Positions 1 through 9,807 of a stretch of 42,675 bases of DNA are shown here, in pieces; position 1 is the stretch's first letter, and every line of letters begins with the position of its first letter. The notes under the pieces are model-generated. The model had not been told where the DNA came from. It saw only the letters and a list, made by a program, of their open reading frames with translations, and ran no database searches. The stretch is taken from the NCBI GenBank assembly GCA_947472765.1, contig CANJCM010000037.1, forward strand, positions 1 through 42,675, read 5' to 3'. Made by a program: the position numbers and the translations under genes. This stretch comes from Opitutia bacterium (GTDB lineage: Bacteria; Verrucomicrobiota; Verrucomicrobiia; Opitutales; Opitutaceae).

Positions 1-58
1 CAGGCGTTGGAACGGCACCTCGCAGAAAACACCTCATCCCTTCCGTCGCGGATCCAAT

Positions 59-204
59 CGATTGAGACTCGCCCAATGGACTGATGCAGATTGGCCCGCC
101 AATCCTCCCGCTGCTCACGCAGCGGGCCACGACTGAAACGTGGCCCTGCCCCTGAGGGCAGGGATTCGAACCGTGATGTCAGGCTGATAGACGAGTCTCA
201 ATCG
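59..204. repeat. MITE-like 146-bp element with 13-bp terminal inverted repeats and two inner REP hairpins
   Basis: The ends CGATTGAGACTCG (59-71) and CGAGTCTCAATCG (192-204) are perfect inverted repeats. Inside are two hairpins whose tetranucleotides face each other. The first is 107-130: stem CCCGCTGC/GCAGCGGG, loop TCAC, then CCAC, which reads GTGG on the other strand. The second is 140-163: GTGG, stem CCCTGCCC/GGGCAGGG, loop CTGA. A diverged relative of the whole unit, including the flanks, sits at about 37423-37563. There is no gene inside. It is probably a non-autonomous mobile unit, but no target-site duplication was established. Confidence 0.6.
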
Positions 205-258
205 GGAGCCGGCTGCGGTCGCCGGTGCAGTTCTACCGGACGAAGCGCGTGGTCTGAA

Positions 259-335
259 GTGGCACGGGTCTCCCGACCCGTGAAAACGGAAACGTCAGCC
301 GTAACGATTCCCACGGGTCAGGAGACCCGTGCCAC
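259..335. repeat. REP family 1 inverted pair
   Basis: Two hairpins face each other across a spacer of about 29 nt. Each is GTGG (outermost) plus an 8-bp stem CACGGGTC/GACCCGTG, with loop TCCC in the first and AGGA in the second. The same stem recurs at 14267, 19558, 20777 and 21528. The last two copies flank the RAYT transposase gene, which links this family to that enzyme. Confidence 0.85.
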
Positions 336-357
336 GTGGGCCGCCCACGCGCGTGCA

Positions 358-394
358 CAATCGAAAATCGAGCATCAAAACTCGAAAATCAAAA
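358..394. repeat. A/T-rich repeat family 6 (AATCGAAAATC type) directly behind the tmRNA 3' end
   Basis: Short AATCGAAAATC-like units begin immediately after the CCA end of the tmRNA gene. Related strings lie directly behind the stop codons at 30205 (minus) and 38393 (plus), and next to family 4 REPs at 1018-1050 and 9964-9995. No T-run terminator hairpin was found for the tmRNA, so this repeat may serve as its 3' boundary. That role is inferred. Confidence 0.5.
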
Positions 395-750
395 TGGTGG
401 AGGTGGTGGGAGTTGAACCCACGTGCCCCTGACCTTCGCGCACCGCGTCTACCTAATATAGTGTGACTTTGATCTCGCCGATGTTACGCGATCACGCGCG
501 CTTAAGCATCAGCCAGTCCCCGGATGAAGATACAGCGCGCCGTCCGCGGACGGCTCCGCGCGCTATGCCTGCTGTCGACGTCAGTTCCCGCTAGCAGGTG
601 TCGCGGGACCGACGTGGCTGACCATTTAGGCAGCCAAGGGCATTTCTTCAGTGTTGCCGTTTGTTTTTTCGCAGGGGGATTTACGAGAGGCCCACGACTC
701 TCGACAGGCAGCGGCGCACTCCAACCAAGGGTAGAATCCAGAACACCCCC
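395..750 (-). ncRNA. ssrA: transfer-messenger RNA (tmRNA)
   Basis: tmRNA rescues stalled ribosomes: it acts as alanyl-tRNA, then templates a degradation tag. The 3' end (395-420) has the T-arm with GTTCAA, an acceptor strand CACCTCC, a discriminator A and encoded CCA. The 5' end at 750 gives GGGGGTG, which pairs with CACCTCC over 7 bp with one G-U. The following TTCTGGATTC matches the conserved tmRNA start. The tag frame runs from GAA at 670 to TAA at 626 and encodes EKTNGNTEEMPLAA, ending in the typical LAA. With the charged Ala the tag is A-EKTNGNTEEMPLAA. The resume codon is inferred from frame and position. Length is 356 nt, normal for one-piece tmRNA. A TPR gene ends upstream at 1074, so the RNA has its own transcription unit. 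No clear promoter was recognised. Confidence 0.93.
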
Positions 751-1073
751 GAAACTTCGGAGGGCGGATGACGGAGGCCGGTAAACCGGAACCCGAGTCC
801 GCCCGACGATTGGCGTGCAAACCAATCAAAGAACGAGGCGGAGACCATGCGGGGGTCGACGGGGATTGCAAGCGGGGCGGTGGGACAACCAATCCTTTGA
901 GCCTGAAGCCAGGAAGCCACGAACCGATCCTCGCGGAGAGGGAACTCGGTTCAGGAGTTCGTGGTTTCAGGCTCAACCGGATTGGTCTTGTCGGGCTGCC
1001 GCTGGTCGCAGACTGCGAGCATTTCGATTCCGAATTCTCGCTTTTCGATTGGGCCCGGCGGCGAGCGCCGGCC
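751..1073. other. intergenic region upstream of tmRNA with a long imperfect inverted repeat
   Basis: No gene is supported here. The arms at about 884-926 and 947-991 are imperfect inverted repeats; both carry GAGCCTGAA, CCACGAA and ACCAATCC-like blocks. A related GAGCCTGAAGCCAGGAA string occurs at 9777-9793. The part nearest 750 must contain the tmRNA promoter, but no convincing -10/-35 pair was identified. Confidence 0.5.
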
Positions 1074-1077
1074 CTAC
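1051..1077. repeat. REP family 4 hairpin containing the stop codon of the TPR gene
   Basis: On the minus strand this reads GTAG followed by GGCCGGCG, CTC and a GCCGCCGG-like return strand; the stem has a bulge. The TAG of GTAG (1076-1074) is the stop codon of the TPR/glycosyltransferase gene. Other members are at 9997-10020, 38460-38485 and 39684-39707. Confidence 0.75.
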
Positions 1078-3113
1078 GTTTCACGACGTTCCAGCTCCGC
1101 CGCCAGTCGCGCGAGCTCCGAACCGATCCGCGCGAGCGGTGCGGTCCAGTCGCCGGGAGTCGCCTGCCGGTAGAGCTTCATCGTCGGGTACCACGGCGTG
1201 TCGTCCCGCCCGAGCAGCCAGCGCCAGTCGGGATTCGACGGCAGCAGCGTCCAGGTGCGCTGGCCGAGGGCCCCGCTCAAATGCGCCACGCTTGTGTCGA
1301 CGCTGATGACAACGTCGAGCAGCTCAATCACCGCCGCGGTGTCGGTGAAGTCGTCGAACTCCGCCCCAAGCGGACGAATCTCCGGATGCGCCGCCAGCAC
1401 CGCGGCATCGGTCGGGCGGACTTCCTTTTGCAGACTGACGAACTCCCATCCGCCGGGAAGGTGGGGCAGGAGTTGCGCGAGCCCGATGCTTCGGTAGCGG
1501 TCGCCCTGATGGTGCGTGCTCCCGCTCCACACGATTCCGGCACGGCGGCGCTTCCCTGACCCGAGCAGCCGCTCCCACTCCGCGCGCTTCGCCGGCGGCG
1601 CCGCGAGATACCGTCGCGGCGCCGGGATCGAGCCGGCGTCGGTGCGAAACGCGAGCGGCAGGCTCAGGAGCGGCGAATGAAAATCGACCGACGGCACCGG
1701 CTCGCCGCGAACCATCAACCGCGTCACGCCGGCGAGCCCCTGCAGGATCGCGTGCAGCGGCCGGGGCACTTCCAGGATCACCTCGGCGCCCCGCGCGGAA
1801 ACGAGCTCGGCATAGCGGCAGAATTGCAGCGTGTCGCCGAGGCCCTGTTCCGCGTGCAGCAGGACGACGCGCCCGGCGAGTGGCTGGGACCCATCCCAAC
1901 GCGGCGCGGCCAAATCGCGCGGCTTCAGGCCAAGCTTCTCATTTCGCCAGCGCCACTCGTAGAGCGGCCAGCCGGCGGCAAAGTCTCCGGTCAGTAACAG
2001 TAGCACCGCCTTGTTCCAGTGCGCCGGCGCATAGTCCGCCTCCAGCGCCAGGGCGCGGTCGAAACCTGCGAGCGCCTCCCGCAGCTTCATCTGCTCCATC
2101 AGCGCAATGCCCCGGTTGTACTGCGCTTCATGGTACAAGGGCTGCAATCGCAGCGCCTCGTCGAATCGCGCCTGCGCTTCCCCTGCTCGCCCGAGTTCGA
2201 GCAGAGCGATGCCGGCATTGTAATGCGCGTCGGCGAAATCCGGCCGCAGCGCGAGGGCGCGCTCGAGGCTGGCGAGCGACTCCGCCTGACGCTTGAGCTC
2301 GCGCAGGGCGACGCCGCGATTGGACCAAGCCTCCGCATAGTCCGGCTGCAACGCAATCGCCCGGTCGAACGACGCGACCGCGCCGGCCAGATCCTGCAAC
2401 GCCCGCAGGGCGGCGCCGCGATTCGACCAGACCGACGCGTCCGCCGGCCGCCGCGCCAGCGCCAGATCGTAGGCGGCGACCGCTTCGGCATTCCGGTCCA
2501 GTTTGAGCAACACATCACCGCGGCCGATCTGGGCCGCGACATCGTCCGCGTGTGCCGCGAGCAGCCGGTCGTAAATCGCGAGTGCCGCGTCAGCTTGTCC
2601 GAGGCGCAAGTGCGCCTGCGCCTGAATCCGCAGCGCGTCGGAAAACCCGGGGCGCATCTGCAACGCCCGGGTGCAGCTATCAAGCGCCGCCCCGGCGTCG
2701 CCGAGGTGCAGCAGGGCGGACGCGCGGTTGGAGTGCGCCTCCGGAAAATCCGGTTGATGCCGCAAGGCTGCGTCGCAGTCCGCCAGCGCCTCCTGCCAGC
2801 GTCCGAGCGCGAGCCACGCGGTCGCCCGGTTGGAGAGCGTCTGTGGCTGCCGCGGATCGACCGCGAGGGATCGTGTCAGCCACTCGGTGGCCCCGGCCGG
2901 ATCGCCCGTCTGAATCCCAATCACACCCCGCAGCGCCAGCGCCTGCGCATTCCGCGGCTCGGCCCGAATCACCGCCTCGTAACCGGCCTTCGCGCCCGCC
3001 AAGTCACCGCGTTGGTGCAACGCAAATCCCTCCGCCAGCCGGCGCGACTCCGCCGAAGGACCCGGCGGCGTTCGCGGCCGCTGGGGCGGAAAATTACCAA
3101 AACGAGGAGGCAT
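1074..3113 (-). CDS. TPR-repeat protein with C-terminal glycosyltransferase-like domain
   Basis: A protein of about 679 aa. Residues 20-390 are a long run of tetratricopeptide repeats, with recurring patterns such as ALxxxPDxAEAxxNRGxAL, forming a protein-binding solenoid. The C-terminal 280 residues carry HAEQGLGDTLQFCRY, GIVWSGSxxHxxDRYRSI and a VISVDTSVAHLSGALGQ segment. This is the layout of the TPR plus GT9/GT41-like (O-GlcNAc transferase or heptosyltransferase fold) proteins common in environmental bacteria. A nucleotide-sugar donor site is probable; the acceptor is unknown. The ATG at 3113 (MPPRF) was chosen. A TTG start at 3167 would lie inside the palindrome 3159-3209 and adds an unconserved-looking 18 residues. 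There is no signal peptide. The TAG stop lies within a REP. Confidence 0.8.
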   Translation of the reverse strand: MPPRFGNFPPQRPRTPPGPSAESRRLAEGFALHQRGDLAGAKAGYEAVIRAEPRNAQALALRGVIGIQTGDPAGATEWLTRSLAVDPRQPQTLSNRATAWLALGRWQEALADCDAALRHQPDFPEAHSNRASALLHLGDAGAALDSCTRALQMRPGFSDALRIQAQAHLRLGQADAALAIYDRLLAAHADDVAAQIGRGDVLLKLDRNAEAVAAYDLALARRPADASVWSNRGAALRALQDLAGAVASFDRAIALQPDYAEAWSNRGVALRELKRQAESLASLERALALRPDFADAHYNAGIALLELGRAGEAQARFDEALRLQPLYHEAQYNRGIALMEQMKLREALAGFDRALALEADYAPAHWNKAVLLLLTGDFAAGWPLYEWRWRNEKLGLKPRDLAAPRWDGSQPLAGRVVLLHAEQGLGDTLQFCRYAELVSARGAEVILEVPRPLHAILQGLAGVTRLMVRGEPVPSVDFHSPLLSLPLAFRTDAGSIPAPRRYLAAPPAKRAEWERLLGSGKRRRAGIVWSGSTHHQGDRYRSIGLAQLLPHLPGGWEFVSLQKEVRPTDAAVLAAHPEIRPLGAEFDDFTDTAAVIELLDVVISVDTSVAHLSGALGQRTWTLLPSNPDWRWLLGRDDTPWYPTMKLYRQATPGDWTAPLARIGSELARLAAELERRET

Positions 3114-3158
3114 GCAGAAACGACGATGAGCCGTCGCAGACCGGATGCCAACGCCGGT

Positions 3159-3209
3159 CGCACCCAAGCCCCGTTGTCATCTGTTAGATGACAACGGGGC
3201 TTGGGTGCG
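3159..3209. promoter_or_regulatory. perfect 24-bp palindrome with 3-nt loop between divergent genes
   Basis: Positions 3159-3182 are exactly complementary to 3186-3209 around the loop GTT; the inner arms read CCGTTGTCATCT and AGATGACAACGG. It lies 45 nt from the TPR gene start and about 87 nt from the oxidoreductase start, inside a divergent promoter region. There is no T-run on either side, so it is not a typical terminator. It does not fit the tetranucleotide-plus-8-bp REP plan. It could be an operator, an RNA hairpin in one leader, or a recent recombination product. Confidence 0.6.
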
Positions 3210-3296
3210 GAGGAAAATTACAGGAAAGTGGAGTGCGGTGGCGGCGGGGTGCGGCGCGACGTTGCCATGCGAGTCTCTGCCACGCCAATCTGCGAC

Positions 3297-4778
3297 ATGC
3301 CTCCTGTTGCCCGTCGCACGTTTCTCAAGTGGTCCGCGCTCGGCCTCGGGGCCAGTGTCGCTTCCCGGCACGTCGGCTCGGTGTGGGCCCAGCCCGCGGG
3401 CGCGAATGACGCGATCCGCGTCGCCGTCATCGGGTTCAACTGGCGCGGCGACGAACTCATCCAGGAACTCGTCAAGGCACCGGGCGTGCGAATCGCGGCC
3501 CTGTGCGATCTCGACCCGGCCGTCCTCGCCCGCGAGGTCGAGATGCTGCGCAAACTCAACCTCACGGTCCTCGCCACCACCGATGTGCGCGAGCTCCTGC
3601 CGCGTCCCGACATCGATGCGTTCATCATCGCCACCGGCACACGCTGGCACGCGCTGCTCACGATCTGGGCGTGCCAGGCCGGCAAGGACGTCTACGTCGA
3701 AAAGCCGGTGAGCCGCACCATCTGGGAAGGGCGCCAGATGATCGCCGCCGCCGCGAAGTACGATCGGATCGTACAATCGGGCACGCAGCTCCGCTCCGAC
3801 ACCGGGCTCGCCGAGGCAGTCCGCACCATCAACGCCGGCGAACTCGGGAAGATTCAGTCGATTCGCGCGATCGTTTATCGCCCCCGCGACGGCATCGGCC
3901 GCCGGGCGCCTTGGTATCCGGACAACCTGAACTACGATCTCTTCTGCGGGCCGACGCCGGTGGTGCCGCTCGAACGCGAGAAACTGCACTACGACTGGCA
4001 CTGGAGCTGGCTCACGGGCAACGGCGACATCGGCAACCTCGGCGTCCATGTGCTCGATATCGCGCGGCGATTCGGTCCGCCGTCGGGTCTGCCGCGCCGC
4101 GTCATTTCCGTCGGAGCCCGGCTCGGCGTCGACGATGCCGGCGAGACGCCCAACACCGCCGTCGTCGTGCTCGATTACCCCGGCGTTCCCGTGGTTTTCG
4201 AGTTGCGCGGCATGCCGGCCGCCACCAAAGCCACGCCCGAAACTTACCGCGGCATCCGCAACGGGGTCGTCGTGCAGTGCGAGGGCGGCTCGTATGCGGG
4301 CTACGTCGGCGGCACGTTCTTCGATGCGAAAGGCCGCGAGATCCGGAAGGTGCCCGGCGACGGCGGCGCCACGCATTTCGAGAATTTCTTCGCCGCGATG
4401 CGTAGCCGTCGGAAAGCCGATCTCCGGGCGCCGATCGAGACCGGCCACGGCTCCACGTCGCTCTGCCACTACGGAAATATTTCCTACCGCACCGGCCGGC
4501 CCGCCGCCTGGAGGGACGTGCAGGCCGCGTTCGAGCCGGTCGCGGATGCTCGTTCCGCCGTCGAAGGCCTGGGCAAGCACCTCGCGGCGCACGCCATCGA
4601 TCCCGACCGCCAGCGCCTCACCCTCGGCCCGTGGATCGAACTCGAGGCGGACCGCGACGGCATCGCGGGCGTGGCGGGTGGCGACCCCGCGTTACTGGCA
4701 AAGGCGCGCGGCTTCCTGCAGGAGCCGCAGCGTCGGCCGTATGTGATTCCGGACTTGGCGGCGGAGGCTCGGATTTAA
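3297..4778 (+). CDS. Tat-exported Gfo/Idh/MocA family oxidoreductase
   Basis: A protein of about 493 aa. The N-terminus has a twin-arginine signal (RRTFLK, R6-R7), a hydrophobic stretch and an AxA-like cleavage region, so export folded with its cofactor is likely. A Rossmann segment VAVIGFNWRGDE lies at 42-53 and the family lysine motif EKPVS at 135-139; together they indicate NAD(P) binding and the catalytic Lys of the GFOR/inositol dehydrogenase superfamily. The C-terminal half is the usual alpha/beta substrate domain. Proteins of this type act on sugars or sugar derivatives in PVC bacteria; the substrate here is unknown. The start at 3297 gives a compact Tat signal; an ATG at 3267 is possible. 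The gene is transcribed divergently from the TPR gene. Confidence 0.88.
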   Translation: MPPVARRTFLKWSALGLGASVASRHVGSVWAQPAGANDAIRVAVIGFNWRGDELIQELVKAPGVRIAALCDLDPAVLAREVEMLRKLNLTVLATTDVRELLPRPDIDAFIIATGTRWHALLTIWACQAGKDVYVEKPVSRTIWEGRQMIAAAAKYDRIVQSGTQLRSDTGLAEAVRTINAGELGKIQSIRAIVYRPRDGIGRRAPWYPDNLNYDLFCGPTPVVPLEREKLHYDWHWSWLTGNGDIGNLGVHVLDIARRFGPPSGLPRRVISVGARLGVDDAGETPNTAVVVLDYPGVPVVFELRGMPAATKATPETYRGIRNGVVVQCEGGSYAGYVGGTFFDAKGREIRKVPGDGGATHFENFFAAMRSRRKADLRAPIETGHGSTSLCHYGNISYRTGRPAAWRDVQAAFEPVADARSAVEGLGKHLAAHAIDPDRQRLTLGPWIELEADRDGIAGVAGGDPALLAKARGFLQEPQRRPYVIPDLAAEARI

Positions 4779-5202
4779 CCACCGAGGCACAGAGGGCGGA
4801 GGGCGGACGGCGGCCAGGATTTTGCACTGCTGTACTGGCTACTCACTCAGTTCCGCGAGGATTTTGAACCGGGGGATCCGGGAGTTCGGGAAGCAATGGT
4901 TTCGACATTTCCCCGATCTCCCCGGCCTTCCTGTTTAATCTGGGTTGGCATCCTTTGGTTGCGGCTTCGCCGCGCTTTGATCCTTCGGAGCGGATTGAAG
5001 AATCTCCAGTCGTGGATTCTTCGCTGCGCTCAGAATGACAAGGGGTGGAGGTAGCCCGCGGCGTGAGCCGCGGGACGACGGCCGGTGCCGCCAGGCTTCC
5101 CTGCCCTCACGGGCAGGGCCACACCCAGCCGCAGACCGAAGACACGGTCTTCTCCGTGTCTCGGTGTCTCGGTGGTTAAACGGCTGGGGGCTGGGGCCCG
5201 GC
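4779..5202. other. repeat-filled intergenic region
   Basis: No gene is supported. An ACCACCGAGGCACAGAG-like unit (about 4777-4800, repeat family 8) is matched in inverted orientation by CTCGGTGGTTAAAC at 5169-5182. A second imperfect pair around 4871-4940 contains GGCCTTCCTGTTTAATC, related to the repeat at 12114-12192. A REP pair lies at 5051-5122. Confidence 0.5.
5051..5122. repeat. REP family 2 inverted pair
   Basis: First hairpin: GTAG, stem CCCGCGGC/GCCGCGGG, loop GTGA. Second hairpin, inverted: stem CCCTGCCC/GGGCAGGG, loop TCAC, then CCAC, so it reads GTGG-first on the minus strand. The two stems differ while the loop GTGA and the overall plan are the same. Confidence 0.8.
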
Positions 5203-6501
<1,299 letters not shown>

Positions 6502-6836
6502 GATGATGATGGGGGTTGAGGCGTCGAAGAACGGACAGCCGCTACCGGGCGTCAACTGAGTTTGGTGTTCTGGGTTCTGGGTTCCGGGTTCCGGGTTCCG
6601 GGTTCCGGGTTCCGGGTTTTGAGTTCTGTGTTCTGGGTTGTGCGGGAGGTTGCGAAGCACGGGGGCGGATCTAAGCGGTGCGCGGAACCCAAAACTCAGA
6701 ACCCAAAACGCTCCTCGTCCTCCAAACCCCGAACTCCAAACTCTTCGTCTTGCCCGGGCCCAGCCCCACGATAAGAGTTTCTCCCTCGCTCCCCGACCCC
6801 CGCCGGTAGCCCGCCGGTGACTTAATCCTTCCCCGC
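6502..6836. other. divergent intergenic region with heptamer tandem repeats
   Basis: This region separates metY (minus) from the DUF1592 gene (plus), so it should hold both promoters. Positions about 6562-6618 are a tandem array of 7-bp units GTTCCGG or GTTCTGG. A looser complementary set (CGGAACC, CCCAAAAC, CAGAACCC) follows at about 6682-6711, so the two could fold back on each other. No riboswitch matching a known sulfur-metabolism class was recognised. Confidence 0.6.
6562..6618 (+). repeat. heptanucleotide tandem repeat (GTTCCGG/GTTCTGG)
   Basis: Consecutive 7-bp units starting with GTTCTGG and then about five GTTCCGG copies. A short-period array such as this is prone to slippage. It sits within the upstream region of metY, so copy number could in principle affect expression; this is inference. 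Confidence 0.75.
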
Positions 6837-9617
6837 ATGAACTCGATCGCCGTCTCCTCCCGCCTGCCTCAGTCGCTCCGGTGGTTCGCCGGACTCGCCG
6901 CCCTGGCCAGCCTCGGTCCCGTCCTTCGCGCGGCGGCCGCGGCCCCCGCCCCCGCCGCGCTCGACAGCACCCTCGCTGACTTCACGGATCGCCACTGCTC
7001 TTCGTGTCACAACGACGTCGACAAGGAGGGCGGCCTCGACCTCACGAGCCTGACCTACGCGCCGCAGGACACGGGCAATTTCCTCACTTGGGTGAAGGTC
7101 CACGACCGGGTGCAGTCGGGCGAGATGCCGCCGAAGCAGAAGAAGCGTCCGGCGACCGCTGACCTCGGCAAGTTCGTCAACACCCTCGCCTCCTCCCTCA
7201 CAACCGCCGACCGCCAGGCCGCGACCCGCGAGGGCCGCGCCACGCAGCGCCGGCTCAACCGCTACGAGTTCGAGAACGCCGTCCGCGACCTGCTCCACGC
7301 GCCGTATCTCCAGTTGAAGAACGATCTGCCCGAGGACGGCGAGTCCGAGCTCTTCAACAAGATCGGCGACGCCCTCGATGTTTCGCACGTGCAGATGACA
7401 CGCTACATGAAGGCCGCGCAGCTCGCGATGCGGCACACGATGGGCGTGGAACTCAACCGGCTCGAACTTCCGCCGGCGAAGCTGGTGCGCTACCGGGCCC
7501 GCGATGAAGGCGTGCTCACGAAAACCTTCCACGGCGACAAGGCCCGCTTCATCCGTCAGAGCCCGGAGCGCAGCACGTTCCCGGTCCTTGGCTTCGAGGG
7601 CCAGCCCGACGTCCGCTCGCGGCGCGCGCCGCTGACGGTTGGGCCCAGCGATCCCGCCAAGTACGAACTCGAGGCCGTCGGCTGGAACCGCGGCAACTAC
7701 CATCCGTTTCACACCATCTGGGACGGCTTTCGCGCGCCGGTCGCGGGCAAGTATCGCGTGCGCTGGCTGGGCTACACCCTCTGGAGCGGCCCCTACGGCG
7801 TGAGCGCCGGCGACATCGGCGATGATCGCCGCAACAAGGACGCCCCGCCGGCGACAGGCCGCTGGAACTCCCCGGACGCCGACAATCTCTCCCGCGGTCG
7901 CCGCAACGAGCCGATCACCGTCTATGCGCAGGGACCGATCGATGTCCGCCGCGTCGGACAATTCGATCTCACACCCGACCCCGCCGTCTACGATCTCGGA
8001 GTGATCACGATGCTCGAGAACGAGGCGCTTGTGACCGATGCGTCCCGCTTCTTCCGCGACCGTCCCGGCTCGGCCGGCAATCCGCTCGCCCAACGCGACG
8101 GCCAGCCCGCCGTGGCATTCCGCTGGATGGAAGTCGAGGGGCCGCTCCTCGACGAATCCACGAGTGCGGGCTACAAGGTTCTGTTCGGTGATCTCGCGCT
8201 GAAGCGCGCCGAGAAGGGCGAACTCACTATTCCTGGTCTGGTGACGAAAGGTGAGCGCGGGCCCGACGGCGCCGGCGGCTACGGTCGCGTGCTGCGGACC
8301 CAGGACGTTCCGGTCGAAGTCGTTTCGACGGCGCCCGATGCCGACGCGGACCGTCTGCTCCGGGCGTTCATCAAGCGGGCCTATCGCCGCCCCGCGCAGG
8401 AAGCCGATGTCCAACGCTACCTCGCCGTGATTCGGAATGAGCTGAAGAACGGCCACGATTTCGGTTCGTCGATGCTGGCGGGCTACACCGCCGTGATTTG
8501 CTCGCCGCCGTTCCTTTACCTCGAGCAGGAACCCGGTCGCCTCGACAACTACGCCCTCGCCTCACGGCTCTCGTTCTTCCTCTGGAATTCGACGCCCGAC
8601 GAAGCCCTGCTCGCGCGGGCGGAACGCGGCGAGCTAACCAAGCCCGACGTCCTTCGCACCGAAACCGAGCGGATGCTACAGGACCCGAAGTCGCGCCGGT
8701 TCGTCGAGGCCTTCCTCGATTTCTGGCTCGAGCTGCGCAAGCAGGATTCCACCACCCCCTCGAACACGCTCTATCCCGATTACTATCTCGACGAGGGCCT
8801 CGTGGAGGCGGCGCTCGACGAATCGCGGATGTTCTTCACCGAACTTCTGACCCGGGACCTCCCGGCGAAGAACGTGATCAACTCCGACTTCACCTATCTC
8901 AACGAGCGCCTCGCCGTCCACTACGGCATCCCCGGCGTCGAGGGCGGCTCGATGCGGCGGGTCTCGCTCCCGGCCGACAGCGTGCGCGGCGGCGTCATGA
9001 CCCAGGCGATCGTGCTGAAGGTCACCGCCAACGGCACCGCGACCTCCCCCGTGATCCGCGGCAAGTGGATCAGCGAACGCATCCTCGGCCGCCCGATTCC
9101 CGCGCCGCCGGCGTCGGTCCCCGCCGTCGATCCCGACACGCGCGGCGCCGTCACGATTCGCCAGCAACTGGAGAAGCACCGCGCCGACGAAAGTTGCGGT
9201 GCGTGCCACCGGAAGATCGACCCGCAGGGCTTCGCGCTCGAGGGCTTCGACGTGATGGGTGCCTGGCGCGATCGCTACCGCGGCGATGCCAAGGACAAGG
9301 TCCCCGCCGCCGGCCAGGGCAAGAACGGCTGGCCGTTCGATTTCCACTTCGCGCTGCCGGTGGAATCGCAGGGCGAACTGCCCGATGGCCGGAAGTTCAA
9401 GGACGTCCGCGAATTCAAGCAGCTCATCCTCAAGGACGAGACGCAGATCGCGCGCAACCTCGCCCGCCACCTCGCCGTTTACGCAACGTCGGCGCCGGTC
9501 CGCTTCGCTGACCGCGAACAAATCGAGAAGATCCTGAATCAGACGAAGACGCACCAGTACGGCGTGCGCAGCCTGATTCATTCGATCGTCCAGAGTGATC
9601 TCTTCCTGAACAAGTAA
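6837..9617 (+). CDS. secreted diheme DUF1587/DUF1592/DUF1588/DUF1585-family protein (paralog 1)
   Basis: A protein of 926 aa with an N-terminal signal peptide (about 1-35). The first c-type heme site, CSSCH at 54-58, lies in a Planctomycete-type cytochrome domain followed by [15 protein letters not shown]. The middle contains the DUF1587/DUF1595/DUF1592 blocks ([44 protein letters not shown]) and DUF1588 (LAVHYGIPG through [11 protein letters not shown]). A second heme site, CGACH at about 787-791, begins the DUF1585 end region ([18 protein letters not shown]). Such proteins are periplasmic or surface-bound in PVC bacteria and often pair with DUF1552 proteins; no such partner is adjacent here. 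Function is unproven; a redox role is likely. A terminator follows at 9637. It is strongly similar to the gene at 16653. Confidence 0.87.
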   Translation: MNSIAVSSRLPQSLRWFAGLAALASLGPVLRAAAAAPAPAALDSTLADFTDRHCSSCHNDVDKEGGLDLTSLTYAPQDTGNFLTWVKVHDRVQSGEMPPKQKKRPATADLGKFVNTLASSLTTADRQAATREGRATQRRLNRYEFENAVRDLLHAPYLQLKNDLPEDGESELFNKIGDALDVSHVQMTRYMKAAQLAMRHTMGVELNRLELPPAKLVRYRARDEGVLTKTFHGDKARFIRQSPERSTFPVLGFEGQPDVRSRRAPLTVGPSDPAKYELEAVGWNRGNYHPFHTIWDGFRAPVAGKYRVRWLGYTLWSGPYGVSAGDIGDDRRNKDAPPATGRWNSPDADNLSRGRRNEPITVYAQGPIDVRRVGQFDLTPDPAVYDLGVITMLENEALVTDASRFFRDRPGSAGNPLAQRDGQPAVAFRWMEVEGPLLDESTSAGYKVLFGDLALKRAEKGELTIPGLVTKGERGPDGAGGYGRVLRTQDVPVEVVSTAPDADADRLLRAFIKRAYRRPAQEADVQRYLAVIRNELKNGHDFGSSMLAGYTAVICSPPFLYLEQEPGRLDNYALASRLSFFLWNSTPDEALLARAERGELTKPDVLRTETERMLQDPKSRRFVEAFLDFWLELRKQDSTTPSNTLYPDYYLDEGLVEAALDESRMFFTELLTRDLPAKNVINSDFTYLNERLAVHYGIPGVEGGSMRRVSLPADSVRGGVMTQAIVLKVTANGTATSPVIRGKWISERILGRPIPAPPASVPAVDPDTRGAVTIRQQLEKHRADESCGACHRKIDPQGFALEGFDVMGAWRDRYRGDAKDKVPAAGQGKNGWPFDFHFALPVESQGELPDGRKFKDVREFKQLILKDETQIARNLARHLAVYATSAPVRFADREQIEKILNQTKTHQYGVRSLIHSIVQSDLFLNK

Positions 9618-9636
9618 GCAGGGATTTCAGACTTCG

Positions 9637-9672
9637 AGCCCGGGTGTCCGCGATGCGGAGCCCGGGCTTTTT
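9637..9672 (+). terminator. rho-independent terminator of the DUF1592 gene
   Basis: Stem AGCCCGGG (9637-9644) pairs with CCCGGGCT (9661-9668), with additional partial pairing inside (GTCCGC/GCGGA), followed by TTTT to 9672. It begins 19 nt after the stop codon. Confidence 0.85.
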
Positions 9673-9807
9673 CGTGTCGGCGTTGGACTACCCCCGGATG
9701 TTTAACCACGAAGGCACGAAGACACAGAGCCCTGAGTATTCCCGATGCCTCGGTCGCTAAATCAGGGGACGGACCTGAGCCTGAAGCCAGGAATCCAGAA
9801 GTCGGAT

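Noticed and set aside
768-1559. Open frame of 263 codons on the plus strand
   Set aside because: It runs through the tmRNA upstream repeats and antisense to the TPR gene; no family features, and the opposite strand has clear domains.
3159-3209. Rho-independent terminator
   Set aside because: No T-run on either side and it lies between divergent gene starts, not gene ends.
3177-4592. Open frame of 471 codons antisense to the oxidoreductase
   Set aside because: Starts inside the palindrome and lacks domains; the plus strand has Tat, Rossmann and EKP motifs.
6502-6560. SAM-type riboswitch upstream of metY
   Set aside because: No conserved core of any SAM or SAH riboswitch class could be recognised by eye.
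6822-8456. Open frame of 544 codons antisense to the first DUF1592 gene
   Set aside because: Shadow frame; the plus strand encodes a heme site and conserved blocks. A similar shadow occurs antisense to the paralog at 16653.
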